Source: Marinobacter antarcticus (GTDB taxonomy: Bacteria > Pseudomonadota > Gammaproteobacteria > Pseudomonadales > Oleiphilaceae). Taken from it: a DNA stretch of 64,000 bases. Numbering within the stretch: position 1 is the first letter of the stretch; each line of letters opens with the position of its first letter. Below, one piece after another: positions 57,512 to 64,000 of the stretch. A program made the translations under genes and the position numbers. Below the pieces are notes generated by a model that had not been told where the DNA came from, ran no database searches, and saw nothing but the letters and a program-made list of their open reading frames with translations. Where the stretch lies: the NCBI RefSeq assembly GCF_900142385.1, contig NZ_FRAQ01000004.1, forward strand, positions 62,001 to 126,000, given 5' to 3'.

Positions 57512-60097
57512 TCAGCCCTCGCGTAGTAACAGGGCCGGATTCAACCGCAGGGCCCGCAGTGTTGGCAGCAGGCCGCCCAGCAGGGCGAGTGAACTCACCG
57601 CCGCCGCAACCAGCGCGCCAATCCACCACAGATTTCCTGCCGGTAGTTTCAGCAACATGGTTGCCAATGGCAGCGCGATCAGTGCCCCGAGTGCTGTCGC
57701 GAACACCGTAGAGAGCAAGGTCAGTAACCCTGTTTCCAGCAGCATGGACAGCCGGATAGCCCGGTGCCTGGCGCCGAGGCAGTGCAGCAGATTGGCCTCA
57801 TAGAGTTGTCGCCTGCGGCTGACGCTGACTACGCTGGACAGCACCAGCAGGCTTGCTGTGAGGCTGACCAGGGCAACGGCAGCAAGGCCGGCAGCCGCCT
57901 TGTTGAGCAGATCACCGGCTGTCTCTAGCCAGTCGGCGGTGCGCAGCGTAATCACATTCGGAATGTTTCTGGCCAGCCACTGTTGTGACCTTTTTGCGGC
58001 TGGGTCACTCTGGTAAACAACGCCGACGTAACGCCCAATCAAATCGTCCAGTGCGCCATCCTGCAGAACGCCCTCGAACCAGAACCGGGTCTGAAGACCT
58101 TTCTGCCGGTAGATGGCTCTGATTTCAGCGGCAATCGGCCGGCCCCCGGCCATAAACTCTACTCGGTCGCCGACCGTCAAGCCGAGCTGGTTGGCTTCCC
58201 GATCCTCCATAGCCATGAAGGCGGGCTGTCCCTCTGGCGCCGGAGACGACCACCAGCTGCCTCTGACCAGCTCGAGATCTTCCGGGTTCCCCGACAGATA
58301 GCTGAGCTTGTATTCATCACCCATGGCCTCGCGTCTGGCTTGCGAATTGTTCGCCAGAACATCCGCGATCGACTCCTCGTTGATCTTGGCCAGGCGGCCG
58401 CGAACCAAGGGCAGAAGCTCGGTCCGGCTGGCAGGATCAAGCTTCTTGAGGCCAGACTCGAGCGGTTCAATCTGATCAGGGAAAACCTCATACAGAATCA
58501 GGGCCGGTGCTTCGGCCGGTATCGTCGATTCCAGCGCTCGCAGGAGGGTGCTTACCAGCAGGGTGCAAGCCACCACCAGTGTCAGCGCCGTACCCAGTGA
58601 GAGCAGCGTTGCCCGCAACGGCGAATCTGGCCTGTGGAGATTGGCCAGCGCCAGCCGCCGGGCAAAATGTCGATCGGCAAAGCCACCGTTTTCCAGCGCT
58701 TTGGCAGCGCGTTGCAAGCCCTTGATCACACTTTCCAGCAAGCCCCAGAGCACGACGACAACCAACAGGAACATGAATCCAAGTTGCGGGGAGGGCAGCC
58801 AGAACAGAGTGGCCGCGATATAGACAGCCAGCAGAAGATAGCTGGCGATTCGCCAGCTGCGAGGCTCATGACGGGCCGCCTGAACCTGGCCTCTGAACAG
58901 CCCTGCCGGTGAGGCCGCAAGTGCTCTGGCCAGCGCCGGTAGCGCGAAGACGTAGGCGGTCAGCACCGCAAACAGCCAGCTCAGGAGCAAGGGTACGACC
59001 CAAAGGCCTATCCACTGGCCAGCCAGGCCAGCATTGTCAGATCCGGACAGCGCAAAGGCATCGCCGGCCAGACCAATGGCCACGGTGGACATTCCCAATC
59101 CGATGCCACCGCCGATGAGGCCGGCAAGGCTGCCCAGTATGCCGATCTGTAGCAGATAAATGCCCACCAGGGGCCTGCGCCGTAAGCCCAGCGTCTGCAG
59201 TGTGGCAATGGTGCCAAGCTTTTCATCCAGATAGGCATGTATGCTGTTGGCGACACCCAGACCGCCAATGAACAGCGTCGTGAAAGCGATCAGAATGAGC
59301 GCCGTTGCAACCTGGTCAAGCCGCTCGGACAGGCGTTCGCTGCGCTCGGCAAAGGTTGTGGTATCCCAGCGAGTATCGGGAAAGGCCTGCTCGAATTCAT
59401 CCAGCCAGACGTTCAGGTCTCGGTCGGTCTGCACCCGGTATTCGTAGTCGATGCGGCTGCCTGGCCGGATCAGCCCCGTTGCCTCCACCGCCGCTTCGGA
59501 AATCATGATCGGTAAGCCGCGCCAGTTGGCATTCAGGCTGCGATCCGGCTGCGCCTGAATAAGGCCGCTGATGCGAAAGGTGGCTGCGCCAATCTGAATC
59601 TGATCGCCAATGGACTGGCCCAGACGTTCAGCAAGCAAGGGGTCAATGATGGCCCCCCAACGTTCATCTTTCTGTGCCGTGAGCTCCGACAGTGGTTGGT
59701 CCGGCGTCAGTTGCAGCTCGCCGTATAGAGGATAGGCCGCATCAGGGATCAGTATTTCGGCTCTCACGAAGCTTGCGCCATCGTCTTCACTCGCACCACT
59801 GACCATGGTGTCGAGCTCGCGAACCAGCGAGAGACTGCCAGTCGCACGAACCCATTCAAGCACTTCATCCGGCAGTGGCTCACTGGCATCCAGCTCGACG
59901 TCGCCACCCAGCAGGGCGCGGGTATCGGCCAGCAGACTCTGCTCGATAACCCGGTAGAGACTGGCCGTGGCGGCCACCAGGGTAACGCCGAGTATGAGGC
60001 AGGCCAGAAAAACCTTGAGTGCGGAGATGCGCGAGCGGAGATCGGAGATCGCGAATCTCAGCATCCAGAGAGGCCTGGCGGATGTTTCAGATTTCAT
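57512..60097 (-). CDS. FtsX-like ABC transporter permease (YbbP type)
   Basis: An 861-residue inner-membrane permease. After a first helix (ALKVFLACLILGVTLVAA) come a large periplasmic domain (about 50-250) and two FtsX/MacB-type bundles with long periplasmic loops (LILIAFTTLFIGGLGVANSI; LAAVALVSLTASLLVLSSVV; ending LRALRLNPALLLREG). This is the YbbP layout, which pairs with a YbbA ATPase and is thought to act in envelope lipid or protein release. ATG 60097 is used; an upstream extension would lie inside the ATPase gene. It overlaps the ATPase stop by 11 bases. Confidence 0.92.
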   Translation of the reverse strand: MKSETSARPLWMLRFAISDLRSRISALKVFLACLILGVTLVAATASLYRVIEQSLLADTRALLGGDVELDASEPLPDEVLEWVRATGSLSLVRELDTMVSGASEDDGASFVRAEILIPDAAYPLYGELQLTPDQPLSELTAQKDERWGAIIDPLLAERLGQSIGDQIQIGAATFRISGLIQAQPDRSLNANWRGLPIMISEAAVEATGLIRPGSRIDYEYRVQTDRDLNVWLDEFEQAFPDTRWDTTTFAERSERLSERLDQVATALILIAFTTLFIGGLGVANSIHAYLDEKLGTIATLQTLGLRRRPLVGIYLLQIGILGSLAGLIGGGIGLGMSTVAIGLAGDAFALSGSDNAGLAGQWIGLWVVPLLLSWLFAVLTAYVFALPALARALAASPAGLFRGQVQAARHEPRSWRIASYLLLAVYIAATLFWLPSPQLGFMFLLVVVVLWGLLESVIKGLQRAAKALENGGFADRHFARRLALANLHRPDSPLRATLLSLGTALTLVVACTLLVSTLLRALESTIPAEAPALILYEVFPDQIEPLESGLKKLDPASRTELLPLVRGRLAKINEESIADVLANNSQARREAMGDEYKLSYLSGNPEDLELVRGSWWSSPAPEGQPAFMAMEDREANQLGLTVGDRVEFMAGGRPIAAEIRAIYRQKGLQTRFWFEGVLQDGALDDLIGRYVGVVYQSDPAAKRSQQWLARNIPNVITLRTADWLETAGDLLNKAAAGLAAVALVSLTASLLVLSSVVSVSRRRQLYEANLLHCLGARHRAIRLSMLLETGLLTLLSTVFATALGALIALPLATMLLKLPAGNLWWIGALVAAAVSSLALLGGLLPTLRALRLNPALLLREG

Positions 60098-60758
60098 AGA
60101 GGCGCCCACCCTCCATCCTGACCCGGTGCTGACAGCGCTGTGCAACGCGTTCATCGTGGGTAACCAGCACCAGCGTGGACTTGCTTTCCTTATGCAGGTC
60201 GAACAGCAGCGAAAGCACCTTCTCGCCGGTTTCCTGGTCCAGGTTGCCGGTTGGCTCATCGCCCAGCAGAAGGCTTGGCTGATGCACCAGCGCCCTGGCA
60301 ATGGCTACACGCTGCTGCTCACCACCGGAGAGTTGTCCGGGATAATGCTGCAACCGATGGCTTAGCCCAACCGCCTCCAGCATGGCAAGGGCGCGCTCAC
60401 GGGCGCTCGCCTGTCCGGCAATTTCAAGCGGCAGGCTGACGTTGCCAAGTGCGCTGAGGCCCGGTAGCAAATGAAATGACTGGAAGATGATGCCAAGGTG
60501 CTCACTGCGCCAGTCGGCGAGCGCATCCGAATCCATGTCGCCAAGGCGCTGGCTACCAACCTGGATCTCGCCCTTGTCTGGATGCTCAAGACCGGAGAGA
60601 AGCAGAAGCAGGGAGGTCTTTCCACTTCCGGATGGGCCGGTAATCGCCAGTGTCTCACCAGGTGGAACCTTGAGTGACGCGTTGTTCAGCACCGCGACGG
60701 TACCTGACTCTGTCGGGTAGGTGAGATAAATGTCGCTCATTTGGACGCTGGTGGACAC
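60087..60758 (-). CDS. ABC transporter ATP-binding protein (YbbA/LolD-like)
   Basis: A 223-residue ABC ATPase with Walker A GPSGSGKTS (about 40-48), the Q-loop in IIFQSFHLL, the signature LSGGEQQRVAIARALVHQPS (about 143-162), Walker B LLLGDEPTGNLD, and the H-loop LVLVTHDERVA. It belongs to the MacB/LolD/YbbA subgroup and is the energy partner of the overlapping FtsX-like permease gene. No lipase/TesA gene, often divergent from ybbAB, is seen next to it here. Confidence 0.94.
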   Translation of the reverse strand: MSTSVQMSDIYLTYPTESGTVAVLNNASLKVPPGETLAITGPSGSGKTSLLLLLSGLEHPDKGEIQVGSQRLGDMDSDALADWRSEHLGIIFQSFHLLPGLSALGNVSLPLEIAGQASARERALAMLEAVGLSHRLQHYPGQLSGGEQQRVAIARALVHQPSLLLGDEPTGNLDQETGEKVLSLLFDLHKESKSTLVLVTHDERVAQRCQHRVRMEGGRLYEI

Positions 60759-61013
60759 AGAGGTTCCTTTTCATGATTAAGGGGTGTCGCTCGCACAGCA
60801 GAATGCGCTGTTTGCCACCGCCATAATTAGCTAAAATTGAGATTGACTCTGAACCGCTGAGTAGCTTTGAAAAAAAGTATGCCGGATGTCAGAAGGGTGT
60901 GCAATTGAGCGTGGCAATCTCGAAGATGTCGCGCCTGTTGGCGATAAAGGCTACCAGGCAGCATATATTGCAGCGCTAGCTGATCGAAGCGTTAGTTTCT
61001 ACAAGGAGTGTCA

Positions 61014-61493
61014 ATGTCAGTTGTAATACGAGAAGCAAATAAAGATGACTCAGGTTTAATTCTGAAGTTTGTTAAAGAGTTAGCCAAATATCAAAAAGCT
61101 GAACACCAAGTCCTCGCTACTGAGTCGTCTATTGAGAATTCGATCTTTGCTAAAGATTCTTCTACAAAAGCGGTCATTTGTGAGAAACAGGGTGAGCCAA
61201 TTGGTTTCGCTGTTTACTATTTTAATTATTCAACCTGGTTAGGAAAGCATGGTCTCTATCTTGAAGACTTGTATGTAACGCATACGGAGCGAGGTAGTGG
61301 TGCAGGAAAGTTTATTCTGAAGCATTTGGCCAAAATTGCTTTGGATAATCGGTGTGGAAGGCTTGAGTGGAGCGTGCTTGATTGGAACGAAACGGCTATC
61401 AAATTTTATAAATCACTTGGTGCTAAACCAAAAGATGAATGGATTGGTTATCAGTTAACGGGTTCCGAGTTACTTTCTTTGGCTGAGTCCTGA
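61014..61493 (+). CDS. GNAT-family N-acetyltransferase in a low-GC island
   Basis: A 159-residue acetyltransferase of the GNAT fold. The start MSVVIREANKDDSGLILKFV and the acetyl-CoA loop region DLYVTHTERGSGAGKFILKH (about 85-104) and LDWNETAIKFYKSLGA (about 123-138) resemble the spermidine/thialysine acetyltransferase (SSAT-like) group. AAGGAG lies five bases before the ATG at 61014. Base composition is unlike the neighbours: 61021-61080 has 18 G or C of 60. This suggests acquisition by transfer. Substrate unknown. Confidence 0.9.
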   Translation: MSVVIREANKDDSGLILKFVKELAKYQKAEHQVLATESSIENSIFAKDSSTKAVICEKQGEPIGFAVYYFNYSTWLGKHGLYLEDLYVTHTERGSGAGKFILKHLAKIALDNRCGRLEWSVLDWNETAIKFYKSLGAKPKDEWIGYQLTGSELLSLAES

Positions 61494-61548
61494 AGCTAAC
61501 ACATTGTTGTCGTTTGTCCCCGACCTTGATTGGCATGCCTCGTGTCAC

Positions 61549-62475
61549 TCAGGAGTGGGTGCGTTGGGCCACGAGGTAATCCGGCAACTCCGGTACCATT
61601 TCCTTGAGCAAGCCGATTAACCGGTTGTTAGCCCATTTCTGCTTGTACACCAGCCCAAAACGATAGTTAAAGGCTGGCGTGAACGGCTTTATTAGCAGGT
61701 CATCGCGGGTTACCTGGTGGTCGTAGGCTGTGATGGGGTTGATCAGGGTGATGCCGACACCGTTGGCGACCAGTGAGCAAATGGCCGCGATGTTGGCTTC
61801 GGTTTTACCGGCAATTGGTATGTTTTTCTGCGACAAATGCAGCAGGAGTTGGTCGGCTGCCAGATTGGGCTGGTTGGGTATGACCAGATGCTGTCCTTTC
61901 AGATCTTCTATTGAGATCACACTGGCTTTGGCCAGGCTGTGGTTTTTGGGAATCAGACACACGGCTTCGGTTGAGATCAACTCATCAACCACGAGTGCCT
62001 GACTGTTCACCGGAAGAGTGACAAATCCGACATCGAAATAACCTGCTTCAACCGCACGCACCACTTCCGGGCTGGGCATGATGTCCAGATAGACATTGTA
62101 TTTGGGGTTGTCGCTAAGAATGCGGGCGATGGTTTTGGGGACATAGGCAAAGCCCAGAGCCGGTGCTGAGGCGATGCGTATGCGCGAAGCGCCAAATTCT
62201 CGCAGTGCCACAATGCTGTGCTTCATGTTCTCCAGGTTGCTCAGCAAACCAAGAATCTCACCATAGAGCTCATCGGCCTCAGGCAGAATAATTAGCCGCT
62301 TCTTGTGCCGCATGAACAGCGGAATTCCAATATTTTCTTCCAACTGCGCCAGAGATCGACTGACGCCAGACTGGGTAATGCCCAAATCCCTTGCCGTCCG
62401 TGTCGCGGTGCCGGTCTCATAAAGCGTTTTGAAAATAATCAAAGATTTCAGAGAGTTAATGTTTATATCGCTCAT
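61549..62475 (-). CDS. LysR-family transcriptional regulator
   Basis: A 308-residue LTTR. The winged helix is at about 8-66 (FKTLYETGTATRTARDLGIT, then QSGVSRSLAQLEENIG), followed by the periplasmic-binding-like effector domain (about 90-300). ATG 62475 follows GAGG at a good distance; a longer start at 62544 would read through the operator-like DNA. It is divergent from a class III aminotransferase gene, and palindromes lie in the gap, so it probably controls that operon. The effector is unknown, perhaps the amine or amino-acid substrate. Confidence 0.93.
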   Translation of the reverse strand: MSDININSLKSLIIFKTLYETGTATRTARDLGITQSGVSRSLAQLEENIGIPLFMRHKKRLIILPEADELYGEILGLLSNLENMKHSIVALREFGASRIRIASAPALGFAYVPKTIARILSDNPKYNVYLDIMPSPEVVRAVEAGYFDVGFVTLPVNSQALVVDELISTEAVCLIPKNHSLAKASVISIEDLKGQHLVIPNQPNLAADQLLLHLSQKNIPIAGKTEANIAAICSLVANGVGITLINPITAYDHQVTRDDLLIKPFTPAFNYRFGLVYKQKWANNRLIGLLKEMVPELPDYLVAQRTHS

Positions 62476-62529
62476 ATGGCTGGCCTCAAAGACGGTTTTA
62501 TAAGCTGGAACATGAGCATAAGTCATTAA

Positions 62530-62584
62530 ATAATGAAAAAACATTATGCATTGAAATTAATTAATAGCTGTTCTATTAATTAAT
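62530..62584. promoter_or_regulatory. operator-like palindromes between the LysR and aminotransferase genes
   Basis: Two inverted repeats lie in the 154-base divergent gap: ATAATG-N6-CATTAT at 62530-62547 and a perfect 12-bp repeat ATTAATTAATAG-CTGTT-CTATTAATTAAT at 62556-62584. The region is very AT-rich. LysR-type regulators bind dyad sites in such gaps, so these are candidate recognition and activation sites, although neither is an exact T-N11-A box. Confidence 0.6.
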
Positions 62585-62629
62585 AGTGATCAAAAAAACA
62601 CCACTTTGTGTCTGAGGATGTTAGGCGCC

Positions 62630-63976
62630 ATGTCCAGCAATGCTTTGTTCTACCTGACCAGTAATGACATGCCGCTTGTCAGCCATGCCGATGGCATTTA
62701 TATCTGGGACACCACAGGTCGGCGTTACATCGATGCCTGTTCCGGTGCCATCACCTGTAACGTTGGCCACAACCACCCCACCGTAAAACGCGCCATGGTT
62801 GAGCAACTTGATAAGGTTGCTTTCAGCTATCGCACCCAGTTCGAAAGCCAGGTCGCGCTGGACCTGGCAAACCGCCTGGTCGGTCTGACCGACGGTGAGC
62901 TGGATAAAGTCTTCTTTGTCGGCAGTGGTTCAGAAGCGGTCGAGAGCGCGATCAAACTGGCGGTTCAGTATTTTGTTGCCAAAGGGCAGCCAGAGCGTAG
63001 CAAGTTTGTGTCGCTACGCCCTTCGTATCATGGCAGTACCATGGGGGCACTGGGGCTAACCGGATACGAACCCCTGGAGGCACCGTATCGCTCGATAACT
63101 ATTGGCTCGGTCAAGGTGCCCTCGCCGGACTTATACCGTTACCAGGAAACCAGTGTTGAAGAACACATTGCATTGGTGCTGGAACAGACCGAAAACGCCT
63201 TTCTGGCGGCGGGCCCGGAGACCATTGCCGCCCTGGCGCTGGAGCCGGTTGGCGGTGCCAGCACCGGGGGGCGCATGGTCACAAAGGCCTATATGGAAGG
63301 GTTGCGGGCTTTGTGTGACCGCTACGGTTGCCTATTGATCATGGACGAAGTGCTCAGCGGCATGGGCCGCACTGGCGCCTGGTTTGCCTACCAGCATTTT
63401 GGTGTTGCGCCCGACATTATGGCGCTGGCCAAAGGGCTTGGTTCTGGCTACTACCCCGTCGCGGCCATGATGGCGCGTCAGGAGCTGGTTGACGAGGTGA
63501 GTCGCAGTGGTGGTTTCATGCACGGTCATACCTACGCCGGCAACCCTTTGGCCTGTGCCACGGGCCTTGCTGTCATTGGTGTGATGGACTCGGAACAGCT
63601 GGTCAGCAATGCGGTAAAGCAGGGTGCCTATCTTCGTCAGCAACTCGACCAGCTGGCTCTTAAGTATGACTGCATTGGTAATGTGCGAGGCGTCGGTTTG
63701 TTGCAGGGGGTGGAACTGGTGCAGGACAAAGCCAGCAAGCAACCGTTCCCGGCATCGTTCAATGCCTTCGACAAGCTCACCGCTCTGGCCAAGGTCCGTG
63801 GCCTGCTGATTTATCCGAGGCGTTGCCTGAACGGCCTGGAGGGTGATCATGTGTTGATTACGCCGCCGTTGACCGTCACCGCTGCGGACATTGACGACAT
63901 AATCGCCCTGCTGGATAACAGCCTGGCTGCCTTCGAACAGGTGGCGCTGGAGCTGGAGCAGGAGGTTTGTTCATGA
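62630..63976 (+). CDS. class III (PLP-dependent) aminotransferase
   Basis: A 448-residue fold-type I aminotransferase of class III. Motifs seen are YIDACSGAITCNVGHNHPTV (about 32-51), VFFVGSGSEAVESAIKLAVQ (about 96-115), LIMDEVLSGMGRTGAWFAYQ (about 237-256) and the PLP lysine in DIMALAKGLGSGYYPVAAMM (about 262-281). These enzymes transfer amino groups from omega-amino acids, diamines or aspartate-type donors; the exact substrate is open. The ATG at 62630 is preferred to 62606 and 62618 on ribosome-site spacing. The next gene starts inside its stop (ATGA). Confidence 0.93.
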   Translation: MSSNALFYLTSNDMPLVSHADGIYIWDTTGRRYIDACSGAITCNVGHNHPTVKRAMVEQLDKVAFSYRTQFESQVALDLANRLVGLTDGELDKVFFVGSGSEAVESAIKLAVQYFVAKGQPERSKFVSLRPSYHGSTMGALGLTGYEPLEAPYRSITIGSVKVPSPDLYRYQETSVEEHIALVLEQTENAFLAAGPETIAALALEPVGGASTGGRMVTKAYMEGLRALCDRYGCLLIMDEVLSGMGRTGAWFAYQHFGVAPDIMALAKGLGSGYYPVAAMMARQELVDEVSRSGGFMHGHTYAGNPLACATGLAVIGVMDSEQLVSNAVKQGAYLRQQLDQLALKYDCIGNVRGVGLLQGVELVQDKASKQPFPASFNAFDKLTALAKVRGLLIYPRRCLNGLEGDHVLITPPLTVTAADIDDIIALLDNSLAAFEQVALELEQEVCS

Positions 63977-64000
63977 AAAAGAATCAAAGACTGGAAAATG
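63973..64000 (+). CDS. start of a gene cut by the window end
   Basis: An ATG at 63973 overlaps the aminotransferase stop by four bases, with GGAGG about eight bases upstream, and encodes MKKNQRLEN before the window ends. The overlap implies translational coupling with the aminotransferase. Too little is present to name it. Confidence 0.6.

Noticed and set aside
61494..61569. Possible integron attC site after the GNAT gene
   Set aside because: GCTAAC and GTTGGGC are spaced about right, but the outer half-sites are not properly complementary, and the only inner stem (CACTC/GAGTG) is not in the attC arrangement. Kept only as a test under the low-GC finding.

Overview
The window reads as chromosomal DNA of a gammaproteobacterium, most likely Marinobacter or a close relative. 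This is an inference from gene content and order (fdxA-mutS ... cinA-recA; thrS-infC-rpmI-rplT-pheS-pheT-ihfA-merR; DUF1329/YCF48/RND exporter; TAXI-TRAP transporter) and from protein sequences recognised by eye; no database search was possible. Most of the window is housekeeping or core-accessory DNA. I see no prophage, insertion sequence, CRISPR array or conjugative module.

Layout. 1-8.4 kb: the tail of an unknown gene, a conserved hypothetical gene, a LysE-type exporter, fdxA and mutS, then a secreted PA14/calcium-repeat protein with a long AT-rich, hairpin-bearing upstream region. 8.4-16.7 kb: pncC/cinA and recA with a perfect SOS box, a flavodoxin-fold protein, a PilZ-like protein, a Lon-family protease, a FixJ-type regulator, a REC-PAS-histidine kinase and a MaoC hydratase. 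17-21.6 kb: two AraC regulators flanking tRNA-Asp, then fadH. 21.7-30 kb: a coiled-coil hypothetical protein, nadK, a metallophosphoesterase, glpG, a candidate Fur-controlled small RNA, yeaC, a DUF2797 gene and pepN. 30-39 kb: an envelope/transport block (DUF1329, YCF48-like, RND/MMPL exporter; TAXI receptor and fused TRAP permease). 39-46.7 kb: the translation operon from thrS to pheT, then ihfA and a MerR gene. 46.7-53.1 kb: small metabolic and regulatory genes, including a diguanylate cyclase and pfkB. 53.2-60.8 kb: a shortened PPK2, a VWA/J-domain pair, SCO1-CtaG and an ABC exporter of the YbbA/YbbP type. 60.8-64 kb: a low-GC GNAT acetyltransferase, then a LysR regulator divergent from a class III aminotransferase that overlaps the start of a further gene cut by the window end.

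How parts work together: mutS, recA and pncC sit in a repair neighbourhood. The translation operon makes two aminoacyl-tRNA synthetases, IF3, L35 and L20, with infC apparently using the rare AUU start. The diguanylate cyclase and the PilZ-like protein imply c-di-GMP signalling. The Lon-family protease, FixJ-like regulator and REC-PAS kinase lie in one co-directional stretch.

The strongest unexpected signal is a complete small-RNA transcription unit on the minus strand at about 25921-26042. It has a perfect -35, a near-consensus -10 overlapped by a 17/19 Fur box, a 5' hairpin starting at the predicted transcription start, and a strong terminator. Other points worth checking are an apparent 44-residue in-frame deletion in PPK2, the AUU start of infC, a structured intergenic island near 7.7-7.9 kb, a base-composition shift inside thrS, and a 12-bp perfect palindrome between the LysR and aminotransferase genes.
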